Part shown: positions 12,320 to 24,359 of the stretch, piece by piece
How positions within the stretch are numbered: position 1 is the first letter of the stretch
Layout: each line of letters begins with the position of its first letter
NCBI RefSeq assembly: GCF_040939455.1
Contig: NC_134129.1
Location: forward strand, 17,960,501 to 18,024,500
DNA: 64,000 nt
Reading direction: 5' to 3'
From: Microcebus murinus
Lineage: Eukaryota > Chordata > Mammalia > Primates > Cheirogaleidae
The notes under the pieces: generated by a model
Told to the model about the DNA's origin: nothing
What the model saw: the letters and a program-made list of their open reading frames with translations, nothing else
The model's database searches: none
Made by a program: the position numbers and the translations under genes

Positions 12320-13548
12320 TTTATTCAAGTGTAACAACATTTTCATCTTGTTTTGGCTCATTCATTCTCATTGTTATGCAGCATTCTAATATGTGATTAT
12401 ATTATATCATGATATATTTTTTTCATTCTACTGTTGATGGAAATTTGAATTGTTTCCAGTTTTCAGCTCTTATGAAGTGATGCTATTACTATTCTTGTAC
12501 ATATCTTTGATTGAACTGAGTTGTGTATTTGTTCAGCAAGAAGTTTTCTAACGTGGCTGTACCAGTTTAAGCTCCAGTCCACGGACAATGTTTGAGGGTT
12601 ATAATTTCTCCACATTTTCACCTATGCTTGTTTTTTTTCTCTCTCTCTCTCTTTTTTAAACTACCTTCCACCGCAACACCTACACTTGTTCTTGTCCTTT
12701 TTGTTTATAACCATCCTAGTGGAAGTGAAGTGATATCCCATTGTGATTTGGATTTGCATTTTGCTAATGACTAATTATGCTGAGCAGCATTTCATGAGCT
12801 TGTTCATATTAGCAATTTATATGTTTTATATTGAGAAATGTCTATTCAAATGCTCTGTCCATTTTAAAATCAGGTTATTTGTCTTTTAATTGTCGAATTG
12901 TAAGAGTTCTTCATATAATCTGGATACAAGTGCCTTATCAGATATACGCTTTGCAAACATTTTCTTACATTTTGGAGGAAGTCTTTTCATCTTCCTGATG
13001 GTGTCCTTTGAAATTCAAAAGTTTTTAATTTTCAGGGAGTTCAATGTATCTGTCTTTCATTGTTTGTGCTTTTATTTTGATGTCTAAAATAATTGGTTAA
13101 TATAAGGCCACTAGTATTGACTCCTATGTCTTCTTTTAAGAGTTATATGAATTCAACTCTTGTATTTAAGTCACTGATCCATTTTGAATTAATTTTTGTG
13201 TGCCGTGTGAATAAGGGTCTAATTTCATTCACTTGCATATGAAAATCTAGTTGTTCCGGCACCAACTGTTGAAGAGGCTATTCTTTCTCCATTGAATGGC
13301 CCTTGGTACCCTGGTCAAAAATCAGTTAGTCATAGATGCATGAGTTTATTTCTGGACTCTCAATTCTATTTCATTGATCTACCTAGCTATCTACCCACTG
13401 TCTTGATTATTATAGCTTTTCAGTACGTTTTGAAATTGAGATGTGTGAATCTTTTAACTTTTTCAGAATTATTTTAGCTCTTCTGGGTCCCTTGCATTTC
13501 TGTATGAATTTTAGGGTTAGCTTCTCACTTTCTGAAAAAAAAAAAAAA
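12320..13548 (-). mobile_element. Old L1 (L1M-like) ORF2 region
   Basis: On the complement this is diverged L1 ORF2/3' sequence. Recognisable plus-strand text includes 'catgagcttgttcatatt', 'gtgccttatcagatatacg' and 'ggtaccctggtcaaaaatca'. Many substitutions and indels show it is ancient. Confidence 0.75.
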
Positions 13549-13599
13549 ATACTGCACTCCACCCCAAAACAGCAGAATATACGTAAACATATATACATT

Positions 13600-13844
13600 T
13601 AAAAATTACCATTTTGAAACTTTCAACCTATTTGTATCTCTGAATATAAAGTGTGTTTCTGATACACTACACAGTTAGATCATGTATTTCATCTACCAGG
13701 CAAATCTCTGCCTTTTTTATTGTAGTGTTGAATTCATTTACATTTAGTGTAACGATGGTAAGTTAGGATTTGCATCTGTCGCTTTGCTATTTATTTTCTG
13801 TATGACTTTTTATGCCTGCATCCTCCATTTCTATCTTCTTTTGT
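13600..13844 (-). mobile_element. Old L1 fragment
   Basis: Text such as 'gttgaattcatttacattta' and 'gtgtaacgatggtaag' resembles an internal part of L1 ORF2 on the minus strand. The match is weak, and the fragment may belong with the L1 to its left. Confidence 0.5.
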
Positions 13845-14644
13845 GTCAGACACACGGAGCAGTAGCAGAATAAGCATGAGCATGCAGTCTAGCCAGTAAG
13901 AAAGGGAAGGAGTACAAAACACAGGATGTACCGAGGGCATATCAATCAAGATGTTAGTTATTCACAGAGCAACAACCAGACTTGAATAAAGAAAGCTCAT
14001 CCATCGGTCAGGTCAGAATGGGGTGCCATATGGCCTTAATTTGGGGTCTGGGTGAGTATCTCTCTTTGCCCTACACTAGGTTCTGGGGAAAGATGATACA
14101 AAGAAAATAGACCCCAGACCCCTGAGGTCTGGCCCTGAAGGCCAAGTGGGTTCTTGGCTTCCTACAGGGAAGAACTGAAGAGCAAGCGGACAGAGCAAAG
14201 CAAAAAGCAAGTTTATTAAAGCCAGGAAATAAATAAAAAGGGAGGCTGCCCCATAGACAAGTCAGCGGCTCTCTCTCAATGTGACAGAGAGTCACACTTT
14301 GTGAGTTTCCGGGATCTTATTTTATGCTTTCTATTTAATTTTATGTTAAGCAGAGAGAAGAAGAACCCGGAAAGTTTCCTGGAACAGAGGGTTCCTCCCC
14401 TTTATAAACCATATAACTTCTGGGAGTTGCCATGGCACTTGTAAACTATCATGGGGCTGGTGGGAGTATTTTTAAGTATACCGATATATCATAAGCATGG
14501 TATAATAAATGCAAAGAGTAACTTGAGGTCTTTTTTCGTGGCCATCTGGGTTCTAACTGGCTTTGCCCATCTTCTCCACAGCCTCCTGTTTTATCAAAGA
14601 CCTTGGTTAGGGTCTTATGACTCCTTATCAAGCAGGGAACACAA
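13845..14644 (-). mobile_element. ERV-type solo LTR
   Basis: Read on the minus strand it starts tgtgttccctgc and ends tgtctgacaca. A TATA-like tttataaagggg lies at about 14398-14409 (complement) and an AATAAA with downstream 'cttgctttttgctttgctct' at about 14205-14216. This is LTR layout with U3, R and U5. Text like 'gccatggcacttgtaaact' is typical of class I LTRs. No internal retroviral region flanks it. Edges are approximate and no clear target duplication was seen. The family name is not asserted. Confidence 0.6.
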
Positions 14645-14663
14645 GTAAAATGTCAATGCACTA

Positions 14664-15005
14664 GGCCGGGCGCGGTGGCTCACGCCTGTAATCCCATTAC
14701 TCTGGGAGGCCGAGGCGGGAGGATCGCTCGAGGTCAGGAATTTGAAACCAGCTCTGAACAAGAGCGAGACCCCGTCTCTACTAAAAATAGAAAGAAATTA
14801 ATTGGCCAACTAAAATATATAGAAAAAAAATTAGCCGGGCATGGTGGTGCATGCCTGTAGTCCCAGCTACTTGGGAGGCTGAGGCAGGAGGATCGCTTGA
14901 GCCCAGGAGTTGGAGGTTGCTGTGAGCTAGGTTGACACCACAGCACTCACTCTAGCCCAGGCAACAGAGTGAGACTCTGTCTCAAAAAAAAAAAAAAAAA
15001 AAAAA
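14664..15005 (+). mobile_element. Alu SINE, full length
   Basis: Sense Alu with a 24-A tail, flanked by the 12-bp duplication gtcaatgcacta before it and after it (to 15017). It was inserted beside the LTR's edge. Confidence 0.97.
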
Positions 15006-15050
15006 GTCAATGCACTAGATTGGAGTCCATCACATTAAAAAATCCTGAAT

Positions 15051-15321
15051 TTTTTTTTGAGACTGAGTCTTATTCTGGTGCCCAGACTGGAGTGCAGCGA
15101 CATCAGCCTAGCTCACTGCAGCCTCAAATTCTTGGGCTCAAGTGATCCTCCTGCCTCAGCCTCCCGAGTAGCCGAGACTATAAATAAGCATGCGCCATGA
15201 TACGCAGCTAATGTCTCTATTTTTAGTAGAGACGCAGTTCAAACTCCTGAGCTCCAGCGATCCTCCCGCCTCGGCCTCCCGGACTGCTAGGATTATAAGC
15301 GTGAGCCACAGCGCCCAACAG
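15051..15321 (-). mobile_element. Older diverged Alu SINE
   Basis: Inverted, shorter and more diverged than its neighbours. It lacks the 'ttggccaatt' linker and reads 'ggagtgcagcgacatcagc'. The 10-bp duplication aatcctgaat lies at 15041-15050 and 15322-15331. It probably predates the lineage-specific Alu expansion. Confidence 0.92.
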
Positions 15322-15331
15322 AATCCTGAAT

Positions 15332-16983
15332 ATTTTAACAGGGAAAGGGTCCCGCTTGGCAAAGAGGAAGAGCCAAAGCGTTCTGGTGACAGTATCAACA
15401 CTGTGGACTTCTGCTAGGCGTCACCTTCCTGCTTGGCTTGTGAAATCAGGGAAAACCAAACGTGGACTCCTCAGTCTTCTCCTTCCGACTTGTGAGATTA
15501 TTTCCCCCAAGAAAATAGTGATCCCCCCCTTTACATGATGTGCCCTGTCTTCTCTTCCAAAGCGCTTTCACAACTGTTAGTTTATTTTGCTTCCAGAATG
15601 AATCTCTGAGCTATTATCATCTTTATTTTATAAATTAAGAAACTCAGGTTCGGGGAGGTCATTCCCAGCTTATTTTAAAACCAGCCTCCAGGTTCACTCC
15701 TCCATCCAACGGACCATCGTGGGATTTGATTATCAATCCTTATTAATCTCCTCTGTTACAGCCCCCTCTGCAAAAGAGACCTCGAATGTCTTTTCAGACT
15801 GAATCGACCCCAAACCCACCACTTGTACCGGCTGCTTTTCCCAATGCATGGCTCTGTAAATTCAATTTCTCCCCCCTTAGCCTCCTTTAAATCGGTGGCA
15901 ACTCCTGAGACACTTTGTTCTCATGCAGAAGGATACATAGTCGTCTCATCCTTCTTATCTTGTGTTAACACCAGGTCTCCTAGAGGAAATACCCTGTGCT
16001 AAAGTGACAATGGTGTGGGAACTGCTCTGCAGAGCTTTTAAAATAAACATTCCTGTGTGTTTCCCTCCTTGAGGTGTGAGAACTCAGGGGGCTGAAGTTC
16101 AAGGTCCGTCAATCACTCTGAGCCTCCCACCTTGTCTGTGATCGTATATGGAAGGCAGTTTTCTGAACGGCATTTCTGTGGGCCTAAAGAGAACTCCATC
16201 CATGTCCTGAAAGGACTTTAGTTATCTTATCCATTCATTCCCCTCTTCCTTTCTCTGCTACCTTATTTGCTTTGTCCAGCTCTGATTGCCCGTAGCAACC
16301 ATTTCAGCTCATCAGCAGCAAAACTGTAGTTTCGGGATCTTGGTAAAACATAGTCTGAATTTCTCCAATTGAGTCGTGCGTTCATTTGGGAGACATAATG
16401 CAATACCAATTCTTTGAGTTCTTAGTAACCATGCTTGGCCAGAGACAGATGAGTACCGGTAGCATCAGGGCAGCACTAAAAACTAGCCCTGCACTTTTCA
16501 TTACAATGACTAGCCTTAAACAAAATGAGATTTTTTTTTTTTTCCTGGAACCTCAAATTTTTCCCGTAACTATGGGCTTCAACCATCTATCATTTTAAAT
16601 TATAAAAAGCACATTCTTTCTTCCATCATTAAAGGAGCGACCCTGGTGGGCTCCTAGAGCTTAATCCCATGGGAAATCTGGGAAACAGGGTATTATAATA
16701 CGTACGACTCAAAGTTAGCCCACTAGAGGGGTCTCCAGTCTTTGAAGCGGATAGTATCTGCTACCACCTGTAAGTGCGATGTCCTGTAAGAGAAGAGATG
16801 TGGGATCGGGAGGGAGAAAGTGTGGGTTTGCTATACTGCCATGGAAGCCTTTTGTTCAACTGTCGGTTTTTTCTTCATCTACAGCACTCTCTTTGCCTGT
16901 GGTTTCCAGAACATGGCTCTGTTTTGATCTGCTTCCCACCACTCTGGACACACCCGAGTCTCCTTTCTTGTCCTCTACTAACC
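15332..16983. other. Intron, mostly unassigned; MIR fragment near 15600-15670
   Basis: The sequence 'tttataaattaagaaactcag' at about 15626-15648 is an inverted MIR/L2 tail. The rest shows no repeat, promoter or coding signal I can support. Confidence 0.4.
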
Positions 16984-16991
16984 CCTTAAAT

Positions 16992-17214
16992 CAGGGGTCC
17001 TCAAACTTTTTAAACAGGGGCCCAGGTCACTGTCCCTCAGACTGCTGGAGGGCTGTTGGAGAGTGCAGTGCACATTCCACGCATGCGCACTGTGGGCCCG
17101 GGACGAGTCGTCTGCTAAGCAGGACAGGCAGCGACAGCAAAAACACCCGGCGGGCCAGATAAATGTCCTCGGTGGGCTGCATGTGGCCCTCGGGCCATAG
17201 TTTGAGGATCTCTG
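16992..17214 (+). mobile_element. OC1-like hAT element, intact ends
   Basis: It starts caggggtcctcaaac and ends gtttgaggatctctg. A perfect 8-bp duplication, ccttaaat, lies at 16984-16991 and 17215-17222. It is 223 bp long, so it is a non-autonomous internal-deletion form. Inside are 'gcatgcgcactgtgggcccg' and 'gctaagcaggacaggcag', shared with the copies at 10458 and 52521. Confidence 0.9.
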
Positions 17215-17222
17215 CCTTAAAT

Positions 17223-17476
17223 GTTGCTATTCCATAGGATTCTATTTTCAGCCTTCTTTTCTCATCGTTTTGTACATTTCCCTCCACCCTCCCACCCCAG
17301 GAAATCTCATACTTGCTTATGGCCAGAAAAACACTGATGAGTCTTACATCTACATTTCACCCCTAATTTTATTTCATTTCCCCAAGCTTCTGACCCATAG
17401 TCCATGGTTCTTGCATCCACCTCTCAAGTAAAGCTACTTTTTCCCATGTCTCCAAGCTTCTCTATCTATGGTGCTA
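17223..17476. other. Intron, nothing recognised
   Basis: Short pyrimidine-rich stretch between two DNA transposons. No feature supported. Confidence 0.4.
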
Positions 17477-18268
17477 CGGTGTTTCCCCAGAAATAAGACC
17501 CATCCATAAAATAAGCCCTCACAGGATTTCTAAGCATGTGCGCAAAAGAAGCCCTACCCCGAAATCAGCCCTAGTGATGGGCGTGGCTATGAAAATCAGC
17601 CCTAGTGGTGGGCGTGGCTATGAAAAATCAGCCCTAGTGATGGGTGTGGCTATGGAAATAAGCCCTAGTGGTGGGCGTGGCTACGAAAATCAGCCCTAGT
17701 GATGGGCGTGGCTATGAAAAATCAGCCCTAGTGATGGGTGTGGCTATGGAAATAAGCCCTAGTGGTGGGCGTGGCTACAAAAATCAGCCCTAGTGGTGGG
17801 CGTGGCTATGAAAAATCAGCCCTAGTGATGGGTGTGGCTATGGAAATAAGCCCTAGTGGTGGGCGTGGCTACGAAAATCAGCCCTAGTGGTGGGCGTGGC
17901 TATGAAAATCAGCCCTAGTGATGGGCGTGGCTGTGCAGCGCATCTGCACAACCCATGCGTGTCGTCGAGGAGCGGGAAAGAACACGAGCAGCCCTTCTCA
18001 TCCGCCCCGTGAGAGCTCTAGTGCTCCACAGGAGAGATCGGGGCTAGTGGTTCTAAAGGAAACAGAGTCGCAAGACATTCAGGATGGGATTCGGGGTCTG
18101 GAGAGTGATGATGATGTTCCAGAAGAAGATGACTTAACTCTATTGGAATCAATGGAGATGGTTGTACCGTACTTAAAACAAATAACACATGCCCTGAAAA
18201 TAAGCCCTAGGGTGTCCTCTTGAGGAAAAATAAACATAAGACCTTGTCTTATTTTGGGGGAAACACGG
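17477..18268 (+). mobile_element. ccgtgtttcccc DNA transposon, copy 2 (longest internal array)
   Basis: Inverted ends cggtgtttcccc and ggggaaacacgg with TA on both sides. It holds twelve 31-32-bp units from about 17560 to 17935. Three of the units recur as a block (tgaaaaatca, then tggaaataag, then tacgaaaatca) giving a higher-order period near 94 bp. The shared reading frame is open on the plus strand at 17918-18223, ending after the element's other conserved end. It contains KETESQDIQDGIRGLES. Confidence 0.88.
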
Positions 18269-18615
18269 TATTAATACATCCCATAGTAGTTCTCAGTAGT
18301 TCTTGACCTCCCGCAGTCCTTGCCACGTTTAATCACTCCTTCCTCCCTGATGAACTCTTCTCTTCAGCTCCAGGTGGGTTTTCCTTTTGCTTTGACCACT
18401 CGTTTCAGTCTCTTTCGGTGTTTTTTTCCTCATTTCTCTTACCTCTAGACAGGCAATGCCCCAGGGCTTAGTCCTTTGATCTCTTCCCTTTCGGAGACCT
18501 AATTCAGGCTCATGGCTTTAAAGAGCAACCATACATTGACAGCTACAAATGTGAGTCTGTAGCCTTCATCTCTCCTCTGACTCCAAACCAGCATGCATGT
18601 GTCTGCTTGTGGCAT
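18269..18615. other. Intron, nothing recognised
   Basis: Pyrimidine-rich intron. It may include very diverged L2-like text near its end. Confidence 0.35.

Positions 18616-18652
<37 letters not shown>
18616..18652. repeat. (CA)n microsatellite
   Basis: An uninterrupted run of about 17 CA dinucleotides. Confidence 0.98.
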
Positions 18653-18653
<1 letters not shown>

Positions 18654-19400
18654 TCTACCTTCTATTTATTTCCACGTGAGCACCTGAAAGGCATGTCACA
18701 CATAGCAAGAACAAAACAGATCTGATATGGCCCTTGCAACTTTTCCTCTCCCAGCCTTTTCTAGCTTAGTGAATAACAACTTCTTTCCTCTGGTTGTTTC
18801 CACCAAAAACCTTGGGTCATCTTGGACTCTTCTCTTTCTCCCTGATCTGCCAGCAAATCCGAGTGGCTCCACTGTCCAAATACGTCCATGGGCCAACCAG
18901 GGTTCTCTACCTCCACAACTAGTAGCTGGCCCGCCTCCTCCTGACTCATGCCAGGATTGTCCTTTCGGCCTCAGCATGGGCTTCCTTGCTGCCCGACTTC
19001 ACCCCTGCGGGCTGTCTGTTCTCCGCAAAGCAGTGAAAGGGATCTTTTAAATTTTCACGTCTCTCCTTTCCAAGTTTTCTAATGGAAATCACATCTCGTG
19101 CCACACGAAAGCTGCCAATCGGAGCCATGCCGGCAGTGCTGCTGCATTGCACAACCGCAGGGGAATGCCAGCTATGCAGAACTGCATGCAAATAGAGCTT
19201 CCTCAGGTTATGCAACAGAGACGTTCTGCCCTGCATTTCCCGGCCCCAGTTATCTGACTTTTTCTCCTAATGCTTTCCGTTTTGCTCTCTGGGCTGTAGC
19301 TACTCTGTTCCATCTGCCTGCAATGTTCTTGCCTCAGATATCCCCTCTCAGTTCTTGTTATCTGCTGCCAGCCCCTGTCTGTAGGGCTGTAGCACTGAGC
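18653..19400 (+). mobile_element. L2-like LINE ORF2 remnant
   Basis: Text such as 'ccaccaaaaaccttgggtca' translates to STKNLGSSWTLLF, like the KxLGVxLDSSL block of CR1/L2-class reverse transcriptases. Further on, 'tgttccatctgcctgcaatg' and 'tcttgcctcagatatcccct' match the same old repeat. It is interrupted by frameshifts and stops, so it is a dead copy. Confidence 0.55.
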
Positions 19401-20065
19401 ATGTTTAGGGAGAGGGATCAAACATCAGATGAGGGAGATAATAGCTATCAGTATTGTTGTTGTTCTTTGGATAGGATAGAGCTAAGGATAAGAAACGGTT
19501 CTTATAGAATTGAAACCTCATGATCAACTTTTCTGCTACTTGAATTTCATCGTGCTGTGTGTGAATTGCAACTTGAAGTTTTTTTAATCATTTAAGGTCC
19601 CTAACGACTTCTTTTGATCTATGATGAGAAATGCTCATCTTGTAGATTTCCGTTGTTTTTCTGTGAGAACTGCTGGCTTGTTTTTTGATTTTGCTATGCC
19701 ACAGACCAGCATAAAATAGATTTCTTGTTCAGCCTAAATACTACCTGTTCTCTCTGGGCTCAGTAATTCTTGTTTATAGATCATTTGAGATTAGATGTCT
19801 ATGCTCTGCCAAATATTGCTTTGCTCGAAGTGGCACTGAAATTTAGAGTTCCTGAAACAGAAATATAGAGATTTCCTTTCCTCATTTGCATTTATTCTTC
19901 TTACTCTCTTTACAAGTTAGCTACTTGGCTTGGAGAATGATAAGTCGATCATAGATTGATCCTAGGGCTTCTTGTATTATTTTGTTCAGTGGCTAGAGAC
20001 CAAAGACATCTGTGTTTTGTACAATATTATGCCTCACAATATGTGGTCTTACAGGTTACAATAAA
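19401..20065. other. Intron, nothing recognised
   Basis: Apparently unique AT-leaning sequence without coding or repeat signal. Confidence 0.4.
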
Positions 20066-20079
20066 ATATGGGCATTTCA

Positions 20080-20416
20080 GGCCGGGCGCGGTGGCTCACG
20101 CCTGTAACCCTAGCACTCTGGGAGGCTGAGGCAGGTGGATCGCTCAAGGTCAGGAATTCAAAACCAGCCTGAGCAAGAGCAAGACCCCGTCTCTACTATA
20201 AATAGAAAGAAATTAGTTGGCCAACTAAAAATATATAGGAAAAATGAGCCAGGCATGGTGGAGCATGCTTGTAGTCCCAGATACTCAGGAGGCTGAGGCA
20301 GGAGGATCGCTTGAGCCCAGGAGTTGGAGGTTGCTGTGAGCTAGGCTGACGCCACGGCACTCACTCTAGCCTGGGCAACAAAGCGAGACTCTGTCTCAAA
20401 AAAATAAATAAATAAA
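20080..20416 (+). mobile_element. Alu SINE
   Basis: Sense Alu with an (AAAT)n tail. The duplication aaaatatgggcatttca lies directly before it and again after the tail. Confidence 0.97.
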
Positions 20417-20434
20417 TAAAATATGGGCATTTCA

Positions 20435-21428
20435 ATCAGCAAAAGTCTGATTTGTTTTTTTCTGAATTTATATAATCATTATTTCTAAGCCTATTTTGGT
20501 CAAGAATCAGATTTGATCACTCCAAAAAGAATGCCAATCATTCACATCCTGTATGATTCAAAACATCATCTATTTTAATTCTATATTCAGTGTTATATTC
20601 CCCATGGTGGTCAATTTGATCATAGCAGATACATCTCTGCAGAACTATGTAGATGAAAAAAAATTTCTATTTCTTTGGTATAGGAGAAATGCTAACTTCG
20701 TGCTAAGTTTCATGCTTGTCTCCCCAAATTCCCAGGATTGGGTCCTATCTACATCTTTACATAGGACATAGTTTACATGGACATAGTTCTGTAAACTCAA
20801 TCAGTTCCCCCTGGAATTGAGCTACGATGATAAGGCAGTCAGTTGCACAATAATTCAGACATCTTGGAGTTTGAACTCTAAACTCTGAGCCACCCACTGA
20901 AACGAATACATGGTTCAAAATCATCACATCAAAATCTGTGACTCTCTTCTGAAATTGTGACTTCGTTATGCCAGATAGCACTGTAATCTTCATAACTGCC
21001 ATTGCATTGAGCTCAGCAATTGGAAAGTAATTTGAAGTCTGCGTTTTCATCTGCTCAATCCATATGTTTATTTTGTGTCTGAACCTCTGCCCACATTTAA
21101 ACAAAATGAGCTAAGTTCTTATCAGGGAGGCAGTGTAATAAGGTGTTTTAGTGCTGTATAGTCTTTCAAATAAAGGATTTTGAAAAATTATACCTTGTCT
21201 AATTTATAAATAAATTTATAAATAAAAATTATACCTGGTATAATTTTAGGTTAATATCTAAACAATTTTAATCATGAATGTAAATAGTGTCAGATAATGC
21301 AATTTAAAGGATATTATAATAATTGACATTTTAAAATGAAGCTGTTATATTACTCTTTTAAATGTGTCCAGTGGAAGTTAAACTCCATAGTGACTTGACA
21401 TTCAATGAACATGAAAAAATTACAAGCT
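20435..21428. other. Intron, nothing recognised
   Basis: AT-rich unique sequence. A 115-codon minus-strand frame at 20757-21104 has no recognisable family, promoter or splice support and is treated as chance. Confidence 0.4.
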
Positions 21429-21776
<348 letters not shown>

Positions 21777-21784
21777 TACAAGCT

Positions 21785-22343
21785 GCTATTGTAACATTTA
21801 GCAAATTTTACATTGCTACTTTTTATCCCTGAACTTTTATTTCTGTTTCCCTATTCCCACAGAATTACATTCTAGTGTAATATCTTTTTAATGCTTAGAT
21901 TATTTTTATCACCTTAGCATACATCTCTGGAACAAAACTATGTATAAAAATGGAAAATAATCCTTTTAAAATTTTTTCTTCAATCATGAAACTCTGAGTG
22001 TCAATAATTTCTTTTCTAATTAATCATAAAATTGTGATTTATATCTATTAAAATGTTTATGAATAAATTATTAACCTTAAATGTGACATTTATTAGAAAT
22101 TCATATCTGGATGTATTAGGTGGTTTGGTTTATTTATTTTTAACTGATTTATGTAGACTATATCAGGGTTTGGCAACAATTCTATTCCTATTTTTTTTTT
22201 TCTTCTAGATCGAAGTGCTTTGACAATGTATTCACATAATTAAATACATGGGAATGGAAGTTGTTTTATTGTAATAATGACATTCAACTATTTGAACAGC
22301 TTTTCAGTTTAGTGTCAAAAATCACACAGTAATAATCTATTAT
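21785..22343. other. Intron, AT-rich, nothing recognised
   Basis: Unique AT-rich sequence between two Alus. Confidence 0.4.
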
Positions 22344-22353
22344 TAAAATCATT

Positions 22354-22692
22354 TATTTATTTATTTATTTATTTTGAGACAGAGTCTCACTTTGTTGCCC
22401 CGGCTAGAGTGAGTGTCGTGGCGTCAGCCTAGCTCACAGCAACCTCAAACTCCTGGGCTCAAGCGATCCTTCTGCCTCAGCCTCCCGAGTAGCTGGGACT
22501 ACACGCATGCGCCACCACGCCCGGCTAATTTTTTCTATATATCTTAGTTGGCCAATTAATTTCTTTCTATTTATAATAGAGACGGGGTCTCACTCTTGCT
22601 CAGGCTGGTTTCGAACTCCTGACCTCGAGCAATCCGCCCGCCTCGGCCTCCCAGAGAGCTAGGATTACAGGCGTGAGCCACCACGCCCGGCC
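22354..22692 (-). mobile_element. Alu SINE
   Basis: Inverted full-length Alu with an (ATTT)n tail. The flanks taaaatcatt and taaaattatt form a 10-bp duplication with one mismatch. Confidence 0.97.
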
Positions 22693-22702
22693 TAAAATTA
22701 TT

Positions 22703-23760
22703 TTTAATGACTAGATGACAACTTGATTAGATTCTCCTTCCATTTCTGAAAGAGCACAGTTGGAAAGCACCTTACTTGCAAATGAATTTGTTATCTGGCC
22801 AGGACAGCCGTTCACATTCTACATTTCTGAAAAAGTTACCAGGATTTATCAAATATCTATTTATTGCTCTTTCACTTAGAAGTACTTTGGTTAACCCTTT
22901 ATCTTCAGAAAAGATTAGGAAAACTTAAATATTATTAATTTTAATTAATCTTTCCTAATTTTGTATTCATAGAAAGATAATATTTTTATTTATTAAAATA
23001 CTTTTTATGTTGTCATGTGCTTTAAATATGTATTTATCAAAACTTCAGGGCTGTCGATTTTATTCATTCAATTTATGTAAAATTTACCTGATTAAGTCCC
23101 TTTAGTGTCCAATTTATGAGTCAAATCAGAGTTGCTTTCTGAAAGAAATAACCTGGCTTTATTTTTTATTTTTTAATTTACATACAGTCGTGTTCACTTT
23201 TGAATCAGGTTACTGAACAGTTCTGTCACCCAAAATATACCCTCAGGATGTCCCTGTGGTCAAAACCACACTCCTACCCCAAACCTCCGGAAGCCACCAA
23301 TGTGCTTTCCAAACCTCTTGTTTTGCTTTTCCAGAATATGCTAGAAATGAAGTCAAATAATCCGTTACCTTTGCGACTACCTTCCTTCCCGTAGCATAAT
23401 GACTTTTAATAACCACGTTGCATGTGGCCTCCAATGGCAATTATAGAAAAGAGGGAATTAGGGACGTGGAAATGGATCCCTTTAAAACCATCTCTGTCTG
23501 TGTGTATTCTTGGGAAGCCTTTGTTTACCCCTAAGGAAACACATTCCCGTAGTTAGAAGATGGCCCTTGTAGGATCCAACAGACCTGGGTATTATCCCGA
23601 TTCTACTTTTTCAGTGATAATCTAAATGCGAATCTATATGTGCAGTATACTCTATATGTACAAATGGATCACAAGTGGCAGGAATATATATACACATGTA
23701 CAAGTGATTACACTAATACATGCGAGAAATGATCAAGAACAGAAAAGTTGCTGAGTAGTC
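22703..23760. other. Intron, AT-rich, nothing recognised
   Basis: Unique-looking sequence with no gene. Part at 23160-23350 has old-repeat flavour but cannot be assigned. Confidence 0.4.
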
Positions 23761-23764
23761 ATGA

Positions 23765-24186
23765 AGATGAGATAGCTGGTGGGCTTTGTGTATTAAAATT
23801 TGGTATATGTATACGATGGGCTATTACTCAATTATAAGAAACTCCGGTGATCTAGCACCACTTATATTTTCCTGGATTGAGCTTGAGCCCATTATCTGAA
23901 GTGAGGTATACACAAGATCAGAAGAATGGGCTCCACGTGTACTCGCCATCAAATTAGCACTGACTGATCATCACTATAGTGCTCACAAGAGAGTGGTATT
24001 ACCCAGGGACTAAGGGGGTTGGGAGTGGGGTAAACTCACAACTAATGGATGCAGTGATTGTTGTAGAGGGGAGGGGCATGCCTCTAATCCTCACTTGGGG
24101 GAGGCGAAGACATAAAATGTAACCAAAACATTTGTACCCTCATAATATCCTGAAATAAATAAATAAATAATAAATAAATAAATAAA
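23765..24186 (+). mobile_element. L1 3' end, 5'-truncated
   Basis: Sense L1 3' UTR of the same subtype as the one at 6597: 'gagcttgagcccattatctg', 'ggctccacgtgtactcgcc', 'acatttgtaccctcataat', then an (AAAT)n tail. Only the last few ORF2 codons remain. Confidence 0.88.
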
Positions 24187-24359
24187 ACTTGAAAAAATAA
24201 ATTTTTAAGCTAAGATTCACTCTGGTGAATATGGTTAAGGTAATTACAGAATTTTTTTTAAAAAAAAACAAACCAAAGAATTGATTGGCCAGACATTCTA
24301 ATCCCAAATGATGGTGTTTTAACAACAGTGTTTAATAGTAAATAGTAATAGTGTCATAA

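Noticed and set aside
19098..19523. 141-codon plus-strand frame
   Set aside because: It overlaps L2-like text and reads as a broken LINE remnant, not a gene.
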